From Saururus chinensis (taxonomy: Eukaryota; Streptophyta; Magnoliopsida; Piperales; Saururaceae): a stretch of 64,000 nucleotides of DNA. The DNA is taken from positions 4,516,968 through 4,580,967 of the forward strand of contig CP141141.1 in the NCBI GenBank assembly GCA_035235625.1, read 5' to 3'. Shown in pieces: positions 11,126 through 23,159 of the stretch. The first letter of the stretch is position 1, and each line of letters opens with the position of its first letter. The notes beneath the pieces were generated by a model. It had not been told where the DNA came from, did no database searches, and saw only the letters and a list, made by a program, of their open reading frames with translations. Position numbers and translations under genes: made by a program.

Positions 11126-12858
11126 CCATGTATATTAATGATAATGTTAAATTAATAATTGGGGATACAAAAATAATTTATAGTAAATGATAATATTAGT
11201 GAATGATTGGGGATAAAGAAGTAATAATCTATAATAAATTTCACATATATACTTTTACTTGCTTTTAAGTCCTACTTAGCATCCAAAGTCCTACTACATT
11301 GAGAAAACTGTCAAGAAAAATTGAGAGGTTGAGAATCATAGGTCTTGCATGTCTTCGTCAAACAAACAAATGTATACTATTATAAAAATAAAAATGGGGG
11401 CAAAATTTTGTGCCATATAAGTCTTAAATTATTCCTAATATATTAATTTTTTGGACTCTACTATGTTAAACTTTTTAGAATTTTGCAAAAGTGTGTATTT
11501 AAAAAATATGCATGATTGGTTAGCTATTGTTGTGTATCCGCATTAAAGGAAAGGAGGTCGATCAGAGTTTCCATTGATGGGATTAAGTAGGCTTCTTATT
11601 CTTAAAAGATGCCCTTATCTATCAATAGCCATAAGTAGATTGTTGCTCGCTAACCAAATCTCAACAAATACACATATCTTGTGAGTTCACTGGGAAAAAC
11701 CTAGATTCTTAATAAAATATACAAATCTTTACAAAAATAAATATGTTTGATAAAAGTTGAAAATCTCGTGAGTTGATCAAACCAAAGTTAATAAAATATT
11801 CAAGGGCATAATTGGGCTCCTAATAAGTATGACTAATAGATAGTTGTTGGAATTTCTGATGAATTGTCATGATATGTATTAAAAAATTAAGATCCTCCAA
11901 GAGGCAATTATAACTATAAATTAAGGAGGACCAAGGATGATAGACAGTGTCTCAAAGTTAGAATTTGAATTGAAAACACCCCAAATGAGTGAGGTAGTTA
12001 GATAAGCTCAAGGCATGCATGGGTTTCTACCCAACGGGAGGAACAAAGCCAATGAAAAATTGAGCATAATAAGAGTGAGACTAATGGAAATATTAAGATT
12101 GACTCACAACATTACGCCTTGATATCTTGACCGTATATGTGGCCTCATGCCTTGGTCATGCCTCACAATGAGCTACATGGTATTTTGAACTAATTTTCAT
12201 GATTTTATTACAATGAAATATATTGGATTTGATTATGGGTTACAATTGTAGCAACCCTTCACAGGTTAAAATGCTATGTTACACATTTACATCATGTTAC
12301 ATGTGCCGGTTGGTAAACAAAGAATAACATTTCTATTTCTCTTTTATAGGATTTATTAGTGAGAACAAGAAAATAAACATGGGTAATAAAGATATTGACA
12401 TGCTTTCACGTAATATGTTTAGTCATCAACGGATTGAAAAGATTTTGTCATAAGAGTATTAGTCACCACATTTTGTGTGGAGAACACCAAAATGAACCAA
12501 ATAATTATAGATAATTGTAGGCTACTTAATATGGAAAATTTTAAATTATAAGAATAAAAATATTATAAATAGTAATATTTATGATTTCTATGTTTATATT
12601 TTATCTTTTTTAATAGTAAGAGATATTTTAAATTTTATTAAATAAATATATAATTTTTTACAAGAGATAAATAAATAATTTAACGTATAAGATGTGTGCC
12701 TTGTTTTTACTTATTTGTAAACTTATAGTAAGTTATGGTATTATTGAAGAAAACTTATCGTTGAAATATTTTAAGTTTGGCATTTGTACAAGCGTGCACT
12801 TTGACTATCATAGGTATCTTCCCAAGCAAAGGCGACAATGTAGGTCGTAGGTACAAAT
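11126..12858. other. Intergenic, AT-rich
   Basis: No reading frame or repeat with clear borders. The last few hundred bases (12540-12720) are extremely AT-rich and would contain the promoter of the EF-hand gene. TATA-like strings are too numerous there to choose one. Confidence 0.35.
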
Positions 12859-13074
12859 TTGCCAAAATCAGGTCCTTCAGTGCAGACACCTTCAAATAAT
12901 CTTGTATTTAATACTGACCCCCCTCAAAATTCCCCTCCAAAAGCACGGAAGTCTTTGGGACAAAAATGGAGAAGGATTCGGCGATTCTACGGCAGTGGTT
13001 CGACCGCGTTGACTCGAACCAGTCCGGCAGCATCTCCGCCCCTCAGCTCAAGGCCTCACTCTTCAAAACCCTAA
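12859..13074 (+). promoter_or_regulatory. Possible overlapping upstream ORF
   Basis: An ATG at 12859 opens a 71-codon frame that overlaps the EF-hand start in another frame and ends at 13074. If the transcript begins upstream of it, it could reduce translation of the main frame. Its sequence has no recognisable domain and part of it is only the shadow of exon 1. The transcription start is not visible, so relevance is uncertain. Confidence 0.25.
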
Positions 13075-16000
13075 CTTTCTGAGCCTTTCAACTTTGATTC
13101 ATTTCCATTCTGAACACTTGTTTGTTGTGCAGAGCGCCTTGACTGTCGGAAATCTCGAGTTCCCTCTCTCAGTTGTTCAACAGATGATCAGGTACTCTTT
13201 TTTTTTCCCTCTTTCGTTGTTTAAACAACTTTAATCTGAAAACCGTAAATGTGGGATTACTGATTATTGGGATGGTGGTTTTATGTGGTGATGGTGGTGG
13301 AAGAAAGGATGTATGATTTTGACAGGAATGGGACCATGAGCTTTGAAGGTATTGCTTCTGTTTCCTGCTCTTTGTGGGTTCTGTGATCTTACATTTGTTT
13401 GCCCGAGAAAAATCAAATATGCACGTGAACTTGAGAATATACGCTTCTATTATGTAATTGAGTATTGGGCGAGAAAAAACTTCAAATTGTAAATTTTTTT
13501 CTAAATTTTATCTTATTTTGCATTAAGTACTTAGTAACATTTCATTTACATCATCTAATAATTCATCATTTTTGGAACTGATATGACAATAACTGACCAT
13601 TGCATATTCATGGGTGCGCTTCTACCAGAATTTCTTGCCCTAAACAAATTTCTTGTCAAGGTTAGTACTTTCATTTGAAGACAATATTTTATTTCTATAT
13701 ATCCCATTGAACACTTGAATTCATATACTTCTTTATATGCTCCCTTTTTCTATGTTCATGCAGATTCAAGATGCATTTTCAGCCTGGGAGAGGTGAATAG
13801 CTGCCTGTGCGTCATATGTTCTATTTTTATGAAAATTAGGTTTTTGGATAATTTTAATTTGCCTGATTTGTTATAATATACCTGTACATATTGCTCTCTT
13901 ATTGTAAAACTGATGAAAATAAATTGTGTGATTTGTCTGATATGTATCAAAATTTATCATGTGTAACTTGGCAGATTGTGGTGTTTTATGAATTCTTATC
14001 GTTTGTGGAATCTAATTGGTGTTAAATTCGTAATCCCTGAAGTAACATGAGACCCAACAGATTGGCTAATTTTGTTCAGGAAATTTAACTTAAACTAGGG
14101 TCAGATCTTGTTATTTTGAGTAGATATAGTTGGTAAACGCCTGCCAAAAATTTATGTTATAGTGGGCCATATTAAAATTTTGAGGAAGGATTGCCATTTT
14201 TTGTTAAACTTAATTATGAAATTATGATGATAGCCCCAAAGTTTGCATTTTTCTCTTATTTAGTTTTGGAAAGAAGACATTATCTTTGTCTTATTATATG
14301 GAGCATTTGCTTTTTTTTCCCCTTACAACCTTGTTTTATATTGTTCTGCAGAGGCCGTGGATTTCTTACTCTTGATGAAGTTTATGAGGTAGTACTACTG
14401 TAATTTCATGTACTGTTTTATATTGTGAATCATCATCTACTCTATAATAAGCCATCTTTTACTTTTAGATAAATTAAATAATAGATGTGTCCTTTATTAA
14501 TAAATGATTTGATGTGCAAGCCACTCCCTTAAATGCTTCCTCCAACTGCTTACTAAATGATGGGACTTCTGTTCAGCTTTTCTTCTCAATTTTGTAATTA
14601 TTTGGTGTGCATAATTGTTTTTTTAGCGATCCTGATTGCTGTATATTGCATTTTAGATGCCATATGTGAGCTAAATTTGGCTAAATGGATGTTATCATCT
14701 CCTTTCATTGGTATCTGACGGTCTTCATCTCATGAGTCATCTCCTTTTAGCCTTCATATTAGGAGAGAAACTTTATTCTACCAGTCATCATAATAAATCA
14801 TCATCTCTGTAACCCTCATTTTATGTGTATGTTTTGACTTTGTTTCACTGCAATCTGGTCCATACAACATCACAAATCTCAGTGTTGTCCTATCAAATGT
14901 GCGTTTCAAATTTATTAGGAATGTGCTTACGAAATGCCCCTGAAGCTTCTCTTTACATCAGTTTCCCACCCCTAATTCTATGAACAACATTTTCTGAGAA
15001 CTTTTATTGCTTAATGTGACTAATTTTTTTGTGTAATTTTTTCATTGTTATGCGGCTTGCAATTTTATTGAGTATTATTAATTTTCCAAGTGTTGACTAT
15101 AATTGTAGGGTTTGATGAAAGTTGGATTCTCCTTGGATTCTCCTGCCTTTTATTCAGTTTGTGAGGTATTGCATTCTTTATCTTGGACAAGTTTTGAATT
15201 ATTGGAGAAATTGATACTTGTATCGTGTAGTGGGTTACATAGACGTGTTTGAATGGTTGGTTGTCTCAGTTAGCTAACTGAGTCATATTAATCTATTTAT
15301 AAAATGACAACTATGATGCACAAAAGGAATGCATATATATTTTTTATTTCTACAGTTTTGTTTTCCATATGTCATCACCAGTAAGGAATATCTGGTCGGA
15401 TATATTGGATGGTTAAAATTTGAAAGAGTTGTCTAATATACACGTCTAGAGGAGACTGTTGATGGCCCTTATGTTTTTATTACTACCAATGGCTCCCTAA
15501 AATGTAGCCAGAAAAGGCTTAGAAATTAGAATCCGTAATAAGTCTTTGGAGTAAAGTGGTTCCATGATTCATGATAAAAATTTCATCTATATGAATTTAG
15601 GGGCTGTTTGGGCGTGGAATTCCTTCGAATTCCAAGGATTCCACCGCAATTCCATCCTAAATTAATGGAATTGTGGTTGGATACGAAAGTAGTACGGAAT
15701 TAAAAATTCCGTCTCAAGGAAGATTCAAACTCGATTCCGTCAAAATCATTGAATCACCTTGTGAGGTGATGCCGCTGATTCCGGCTCCCAACCACTTGTT
15801 TCGGAATATTGGATTCTTTCATTTTCTAACTATTACCTTTTAATATTGATCTGAGTCTCAAGAAGTGTGCCATACATGTGAACACCATTTGAAAAGTTCA
15901 AGATAACCTATCCACGTGGGTCTTTCAATACAAGCACAACAGTACAAAGAATGTGCATATTTGAGTTTGGAAGAGAGACTCATGTTAGTTTAAAGTTTTA

Positions 16001-17352
16001 GATATGGGTTTGAAGTTCCATCCAAATTTATGTTAAAAAATTCCATTACCAACCTTAATTTTGATGCTATGTTGAATCGATTGAATTAATTAAAAAAAAA
16101 AATCAGTTCTGTTTCTAAAAAATTCCAAACCCAAACAGCCCCTTAGATTAGGTGAAGAAATTTAAATATAAAAAAAGATTTTTTATATTTTGTTTCCTAT
16201 TTCAATCCATTTGTTCTAAAATGTTATTCTCTAGACCTTGCTGCATTGAGGACCCGTGCATTGTGTTATGGTGGAAATATTGAAAAGATGAATTTTGCAC
16301 GAGAAATTACACCAATCTGTGTCCTCGGCTCAATAAAACACTTTGATTAACACCTCTTAAATGGACAGAGTGCTCAGTTCAATTGCATTTATTTACTATG
16401 TAGTCCCCATGTGTTTGTTGGTTCTTAAAGTTTGGAGCCTCTGCGGGTGTTCACTCCTCTCTAATTTAAGAGTTCCTATCTTTCTTTCTATAGTTTTTTT
16501 TCAGAAAATAAGAAATCTTACACAATGGATTGTTAAAAGGTCACTCTAAACATCGTGTAGATTTTCTTTCTTTACCTTGTGGAAATTTTATGAGAAACTG
16601 TGTTATATGTTACTTTATATGTCATGCTATATGTTACATTATATGTTTTCATTTTCAATTTAGGATCATATGTTATTTTGGTTGAACATACTTCCCTTTC
16701 ATTATCAAATGATACACTGAGGAATGTCCTGGTCTTGTACAGAGCTTTGATGAAAATAAGAAGGGCATATTTCGGCTGGATGATTTTATATCACTTTGCA
16801 TATTTGTACAATCTGCTCGGTATGCAGCTTCAGACTACTGATCCTATATTTTCTGAATTGGTTGCAACTTTGATAACAGCCTTGGTCCTGGATCTTGCTT
16901 TAGCTATATTGCTCAATTCTGCTTGATCTGTTTGTTTTTTAGGAACCTATTCAACTCTTTTGACTCGGCCAAGCAAGGAAGGGTTACATTGGACTTCAAC
17001 CAATTTGTTTACTGCTGTGAGTATACATTAGTGGACAATCTGCTTTAACTCACATGTACTTGTTAATTTACTTATACAAAGAGCATCAGCTCTAATATTA
17101 ATGGCTTTCCTCCTAGATTATGGTAATTTCTTATTTCCTATATTCATAATGGCAAAGAATTGTTCTGTAGTTCCAATTTAGCTTCCAGCTGCATTAACTA
17201 GTTTACTTATTGTATGTTCCAAGCTGAGGGTCCAGTTTCATTGACTAGTTTCATTTCTGTTTACTGCAAAGTTTGTCATTCATTACAGAGATTGGTAGAA
17301 GACTCATCTTAGTCATAACTTTTTTCTTTCAGCTGCTAATTGCAGGATATAA
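12966..17352 (+). CDS. Penta-EF-hand calcium-binding protein (10 exons)
   Basis: Coding exons are 12966-13052, 13133-13191, 13308-13348, 13629-13660, 13764-13792, 14352-14388, 15109-15165, 16743-16819, 16943-17016 and 17333-17352. They join in phase to 170 residues ending YCSANCRI and TAA. The start MEKDSAILRQWFDRVD follows AAAA and has an in-frame stop upstream at 12915. Five EF-hand units are visible: VDSNQSGSISAPQ (about 15-27); a canonical loop DFDRNGTMSFEE (about 52-63); a degenerate unit WERGRGFLTLDE; FDENKKGIFRLDD; and FDSAKQGRVTLDF. This matches the sorcin/ALG-2/peflin-like PEF family, soluble Ca2+ sensors that usually dimerise through the fifth hand. It lacks the Gly/Pro-rich N-terminal tail of many family members. 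All introns are GT-AG except the first, which reads AAG|GC...AG. I do not assign a symbol. The partner and pathway are unknown. Confidence 0.9.
13053..13132 (+). other. Intron 1 with GC-AG borders
   Basis: Family-conserved residues APQLK and SALTVGN are contiguous only if splicing joins AAG (ending 13052) to AGC (13133). The 80-bp intron therefore starts GCCTCACT and ends TTGTGCAG. No GT donor lies in a usable position, and read-through reaches TGA after seven codons. GC-AG introns occur in plants but normally with a strong AG|GCAAGT donor, which this is not. Confidence 0.7.
15600..16142. mobile_element. PIF/Harbinger (Tourist-like) MITE in intron 7
   Basis: The left end GGGGCTGTTTGGG and the right end CCCAAACAGCCCC are perfect 13-bp inverted repeats. 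A TTA target duplication lies at 15597-15599 and 16143-16145. TTA/TAA duplication with GGGGCTGTTTGG-type ends is characteristic of Tourist MITEs. The subterminal regions are also partly inverted (TGGAATTCC on the left, AATTCCAAA on the right). There is no transposase. The element enlarges intron 7 of the EF-hand gene to 1577 bp without touching splice sites. Confidence 0.9.
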
Positions 17353-17642
17353 AAATTAACCGCTCACAACAACTTGAATGGTCAAGGAGTTGGACTGATG
17401 GCCTGAGCGAGCTATGTCAATGTCAAAAGTATGTTAAGATTGACTTGATACTGTCCCATGTATATATATATTTTTTATGTAATTTAAAGTCTGAAGGTGA
17501 CTGGCTTGCCATATTTTTGCATTTATTTATATTGATTTATGCAATTTTTTAATCTTCTTGTTCATAGCATGATGGCCAACTGTTCTACATTCTTTGAAAA
17601 TTAGGCAACCTACATAGATGAGAGAGAGAGAGAGAGAGAGAG
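17353..17642 (+). other. 3' flank of the EF-hand gene, ending in GA microsatellite
   Basis: This interval probably holds the 3' UTR. It ends in a run of about 12 GA dinucleotides at 17619-17642. No certain polyadenylation signal could be chosen. Confidence 0.4.
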
Positions 17643-17785
17643 CTCTGAACGGTTAGGTGTCTAACTTTGACAATTGTAACATCTCATGTACTTAAACCCT
17701 GGTTTAAAATATACTCTGAACGGTTAGGTGTCCAACTTTGACAATCGTAACATCTCAGGTACTTAAACCCTGTTTTAAAATGTAG
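17643..17785. repeat. 71-bp tandem duplication
   Basis: Two adjacent copies begin CTCTGAACGGTTAGGTGT at 17643 and 17714 and differ at only a few positions. The duplication abuts the GA microsatellite, suggesting slippage or unequal exchange. Confidence 0.85.
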
Positions 17786-18179
17786 TGGAAAGATTTTGGC
17801 TACTCTCGGAGTGCCCACCAAGATTTATTCTCCACTTATGTAGGAGTCATCAATCTTGAGGATTGACGGGGGACACATGCATGTACTTGCATGAACATGC
17901 ACTAACCTGTATGTCATCGATTACTTGTAAAGACAGATTAACTCATGACACTCTGGTTATCGAGTAATGTTTCTTAGAGGAGTATGTTTTCATTAACATT
18001 TCAAAAATTGACATAGACATTGACTCGTTGTGGAGGTGGGGGTTGCTTAATTGGGTTCATACTGTGGTTAGCCTAATGCTACATCATCATGACATTAGCC
18101 TAAAAAAGAAAGACGAAAATTTCATCTCTTTTTTTTTAACAATATTTTTTGAACTGTGGCAAAAATGTATCACCAGTTA

Positions 18180-18306
18180 ACATGTGGAAGGAGGAACTTG
18201 GAAACATGTTTGTATAAAATATATGCACATTACACTCACATAACATGTGGAAGGAGGAACTTGGGAACATGTTTCTATAAAAGATACACACATTACACTC
18301 ACACAA
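18180..18306. repeat. 63-bp tandem duplication
   Basis: Two adjacent copies start ACATGTGGAAGGAGGAACTT at 18180 and 18243 and end near ACACTCACA. They contain no coding frame. Confidence 0.85.
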
Positions 18307-18379
18307 CTTAGGGTAAAAGAAATATCATATAAGTGTTTAGAGGAGTGATTTTAAAAGTTTTATGACTTCTAGGTCAAAT

Positions 18380-19130
18380 TCTAAAAAACTGTTCATACAG
18401 GATTGAATACTTTTACTTTTGAACATAGGATCTCCAAGGATCAATCTTTTATTGACTACTTTTTTAATTTTTAACCGAGGTAGCGATCACTCTGTCAAAC
18501 TATTGATCAATTTAAGTGAATTAAATTAACCAAATTGGCAAGTGATTGATTGTTCTATAAATGATTGATTAATATGTTCTACGGTTACTTAAATTAGATC
18601 ATTTTGATTTGAATCAATTTCCTAGTATGAGTAAAATTCTTTTTTGGACGTGGAAAATATATAGAATGGGGTTGAGAACATAAGAGGACAAGAGAGAAGG
18701 CTTTAGAAAAATTAAAGATTAAATGAGAGGTTATCTAATGGTTATTGAGAGATAGTTTTCTAGCTCGTGAGGTTTTGTCTACCTTAATCAAAAGTAATTA
18801 GGTGTGAGAGTAGAGCACGAAAATACTTGAGGGACAAAGTGTTTGCTGAGGATTGTTGTTGAGTAGATCAAGTGTAAAAGAGATTTATGCAAAGGAGTGA
18901 AGATATGAAGAGTTTGATTGTTTCAAAGCTCAAGGAGTGAAGACTAATTGAATAACGGTAAAAACGAAGGAGTGGTTGATTCAAAGTTAAAGTAGCATGG
19001 AGGCCAATTGAATGTCTTTGTTGTATCATTCTTTTCGTTAAGTATATTAATCACAAATCATGTTGCTTTTCACCTTAAAAGAAAATAATTACTTTGAGTC
19101 TTAAAAGTTGAACATATAAAAAATGAAACC
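18380..19130 (+). mobile_element. Probable copia LTR fragment
   Basis: The interval contains clustered TGATTGAT/GATCAAT motifs (18480-18580), followed by a GAGA/AAAG-rich leader-like stretch. This matches the layout of the LTR at 60960-61560. No border could be placed. Confidence 0.35.
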
Positions 19131-19639
19131 AAAATAAATTGCAAAACAAGCAAAAGGCTACACTAATTTTTTTGTATTTTTTTATCATATTTCATTTTGT
19201 TGTTTTTTTGTTTTCATTTAAAACTTATAAATAAAACAATATGAAAATAAAATAAAATGAGATAAACTAAAACATGTGTGTCCAAAATATTGAAAGAATT
19301 AAATCATGGATAGTTAAATCAATTTCTTTACTTAAAGATGACAAGTTCATTAGTTTTGCCTAGTCAACTTATCCTTAGGTAATTTAAAATGCTCTTACTC
19401 ACTCTTTCTAATTGAACATTCAATGCTTGAAGATCAATTTTCTTTACCTACGCTTTCTTTATTTTTTTCTTGTATATTTGGTGGGGTAATTTAGGGATCA
19501 CATGGGTAAGAAGTTTCTTCTCTTTATTCTTTGACCTAAGTTTAAAAGGGTGGTTGTTTGGACATTCTTTTCTAGCATGAGTATCTCTATAGTATATGTC
19601 ACATATCCTCACAATTCTAAAATTTAATTTTAACTCTTT

Positions 19640-21260
19640 TCTTTTTTACTTAAGTAGGTTGAGCACTATTTTATGTTGTTGATTATTTTATTTGGCCTTC
19701 AAAAAAAATAGTAAATTTTGTAAATGGGGTAAACAAATAATTCCTAAAACCTAAATCCATTTTATTAATTTTACATAAGCTCAACAAAGTCTCTAATGTT
19801 TTCTTCCTACTCTTAAACTTATCAAATTTCTCTTTAAAGTACATAAGTTCTCTATTGAGAGAACTAAATTTCTCTCTTGAGAGAACTAGACTTCTGTCTC
19901 GTGTCAATGTTATTTACTTTCCTCTCAAGCTTAATGTTCAACTCAATTAACCTTTTTGACTTTTAAGAAGCTAAAATTGACTCATCGTTTTTTTTCTTCA
20001 GTTCTCTATCAAGGTATTTAGTCTTTCTAGATAAAACTAAAAGTTGTTAGAAGAACCCTTTGTACTCATTATTATCTAATTTAGAATCTGAGTTATATTC
20101 AAAAAAAGTAGACTCATGAGACTCTTTACTAAAATTATCTTCTTTCACACTTTCATAAAAGGCAATATAGTTGTATAATTCTTTTTCTTTGGAAGAGCTC
20201 TTATCAGAGCAAATAATTTAAAACACTTTCCTCGTTTTCTTTTTATAAAGTCCATTTGATTTCCTAGGCTTATTATAAGAAAAATTATCAAAATTATTAT
20301 GAGGATAATTAGCAGCAAAGTTACCTAACTTATCATATTCAAAATACTTCATATTCTTCATATCTTATTTATTTTCTTCTTATTACTTTTTTTTTCCTTT
20401 ATCTATTCCCTGAATTTTGACCCTTATTTTCAAACCTAAAGTTTGAACTTTTCAAAATTTTCTAAAAGTTTGAAGCTAACAAGATCATTTGTTCATCTTT
20501 ATCCTCATTTTCTTTATATTCTTCTAAACTATTCAAAGCTTTAAGTTTTTTGAAAGATTTCTTAGATATTTTAAGGGCAGTTTAATTTTATTTTAATTTT
20601 TTAAATAATTTTATTTTGTTTTTATAAGATTTTTTTTGTATCTCAAAGGTTCTTAAGTTTTCTATGAGTTTCTCAATGTCTAGGGTATAAATTTTATTAA
20701 ATTTATTAATTACAGCCGCCTTAATCTTAAATTTAGAGGACAATGACCTTTAAAATTTTTTAATCACAAGGTAGTTCGGTATAGGCTCTCCTAGTTTATT
20801 ACATGTGTTAACAATGCCTAATATTTGAGCATAATATTTAAAATTTATAAATTGTTAACTCATTAAGATGTTCTCAAACTCTAATGTGAGTATTTGTAAC
20901 CTAGATACCTTTACAACTTTGGTTTCTTCATCGTACTTAATAAGTTTTTCTCATGCTACTTTAGCTAAAGTAAAATTAGGTACTAACCAATACTAAAATT
21001 TTTCCACGGCATTAAATAATGTTTTAAGAGTTTTATTATTTTGATTTGCAAGTTTAGTTTCATTCTCATCTTATTAACTTTCATCTTTTAAGATTGAATT
21101 TTCATCTATCTTTAGTCATTGGAGGTTTCCAACCTTTAATCACGACTTTCTAAGCATTGTAATCATGTGCTTGACTAAAGATTTATTTTATTATTTCAAT
21201 AATAAAAAATTTGGCTATTAAACAATGGTGGACGATTCATGAGATTTTCTAAGTTCCCAT
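19640..21260 (-). pseudogene. Copia (Sirevirus-like) gag and gag-pol linker, minus strand
   Basis: Read on the minus strand: near 21250, LMNRPPLF, the usual gag entry motif, followed by KVVIKGW and PPMTKD at about 21110-21150 with a stop replacing Trp. At 20305-20349 there is a nucleocapsid knuckle, MKYFEYDKLGNFAANYP, with exact C-C-H-C spacing but all four ligands replaced (three Cys to Tyr, His to Asn). Near 19683-19907 comes the coiled-coil linker SSLNRELMYFKEKFDKF, then KTLETLL and MDLGFRNY. The same order and wording recur on the plus strand at 62150-63620, so both are copies of one family. No intact frame remains. Confidence 0.7.
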
Positions 21261-21576
21261 GCTCAACCATTAAATTATTTAATGTAGTCATTAAGATTAA
21301 ACAAACTAGAAATACCCAAGTAACAAACTTTAAGTACACAAGATAGAAAATTCTAAGACCAAGCAAAACAACTACTTAGAGGATACAAAGTAGCAAGTTT
21401 TACAAGTAATTCTAAGTAGAAAAATAAGTAAAGCAAGCAAGATTATAAAATTAAACCCTAACACAAGTTCTATTTGTCTAGGAATAAAAAATTAGGAAGT
21501 TTAAACAAGACTGACATATACTAGCATGTAAAACATGATTGATAGCATGGATTAAAAGCAAATTTTAAACTAAAAT

Positions 21577-21588
21577 GCTCAGCTACCA
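21577..21588 (-). mobile_element. Primer-binding site-like motif
   Basis: On the minus strand TGGTAGCTGAGC agrees at 10 of 12 positions with TGGTATCAGAGC, the common plant retroelement primer-binding site complementary to initiator tRNA-Met. It lies two bases past a CA at 21591-21592 that would end the 5' LTR, and about 330 bp before gag. This fits a 5' LTR-PBS-gag order. Confidence 0.6.
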
Positions 21589-21590
21589 CT

Positions 21591-22880
21591 TGAGAATTTA
21601 ATTTTTATCTAAATGGCGATAACAGATCACTAAATAGCTCTTAAATTTAAAACTTCGAACAAGTAAGAATCACGAGTTCTAGTCTCTATGCATAAGAATT
21701 TTAATTTAGCAATGGAAATGATAAATCTTAATCACTACACATTCGCGATCATTTTATCACCAATCAAACCACAAACTATGCAAAGCACATAGCACACATA
21801 TTTTTTTATGTAGAAAACCCCAACTACGATTAAAAATTATGACAGTCGATCACCAACTAGATTAATGTACTAGATAGCAAGATACTACATAGATAAAAGT
21901 AAACCACCAACCTTTGTTGAGACCTTAACCCAAAACCCTTTTGTTTAGACCTCAAATAAAACTCCTTTTGTTGCTAGCTTTCAAGAATTTTCTCTTTAAG
22001 CCTTATTTTTTCTCTTTAAGCCTTGAAATTTATACTTCTACTTGCTTTGTCTTTGTCTTCTTCTAGCCTCCTCATGAACCTCCTCTTTTTCTTTGACTTT
22101 AACCTTGATCTTCTTTAACTCTCCATTGAATATTGTTGTAACCTCTTTAATTTAGTGTGTAAGACTCTCTTCTCAGCTGTGCATCTCAAGGAATCACTAT
22201 TAGCATAAGCATGAAGCTCAAAGATGATCTCCTCTTAGAAACTTAAGAACAATGATTTCTCATCTCTTCTCTATAAATTTTTAGGTTTTCATCTCTTTAA
22301 TTTTATATTTACCTATCCCTTATATAGTCTATTAAGTTGATTTGAGACTTTGAATTTAATTAGGAATAAATTATCTTCTAGAATGTTTACACTAGACATA
22401 AGAGTTTAACATAGTGATTGATCGTTTACTGGTATAATTATGTTATGACTCTTCAAGCGATCGATCTATCGATATAACTATCAATCGATAAACTTGGCTT
22501 AATTTTATACAATCTATTTTAAGTGCTACTCGATTGATTGACCTAGTACAAGTTTTAGTGATTAATCGATGTACAGTAAAATTTACCAATTTACCATAAT
22601 TTAAGTTAAACTTTCAAAATTCACTTAAATCACTCATTTTAAGCTAATCTAAGATTATGTATGTGAATGTGTATAATTTAACTTCGTACCTTTAACATTC
22701 TACTTAATCTTTAACTTTGATCGAAAATAACAATATGTTCTTATTTTTTAAGTAAATCAATTCCAAATCCAACTTGACTACAACTAAATCTAGTAAAATT
22801 CATAAGACTAAAACATATATAAAGTTTCGACATTGTTTTAATAATTGAAATTAGCCAATTATAATACATATACCTCATAC
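21591..22880 (-). mobile_element. 5' LTR of the minus-strand copia element
   Basis: Homologous in the same orientation to 3590-4846, and followed on the minus strand by a PBS-like site and gag. It contains GATCGATC/CGATTGATT clusters between 22410 and 22570. The upstream limit near 22880 is approximate. Confidence 0.55.
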
Positions 22881-23159
22881 GTTCTTTCAAGATTCACTTT
22901 ATTCTTCTAGGTTTATTGCCCACGCTTCGTATTTACAAACTGATATTTTGACACCTTAGCATTTAAATTTCATTTTACTAGTTTTCACTTTGACATGTCT
23001 ACTTCATACTACTACTCATTTCTTCTTTGTTTATATTACTTTGTGACCATATTCTTTGTCACACAAGACAATCCTTATAGATTCGACCTTGTATGTACTA
23101 TAACACTCTTGTGCACTTGCAGGTAAAGTTAATGTAGGTTTTGGTTCAATCTCATCAAT

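Noticed and set aside
12859..13074. Treating the 71-codon frame as the EF-hand protein start
   Set aside because: It is in a different frame from MEKDSAILRQWFDRVD and carries no EF-hand residues. It is kept only as a possible upstream ORF.
16361..16926. Two plus-strand frames (62 and 108 codons)
   Set aside because: The first is intronic low-complexity sequence. The second runs across exon 8 of the EF-hand gene in the wrong frame.
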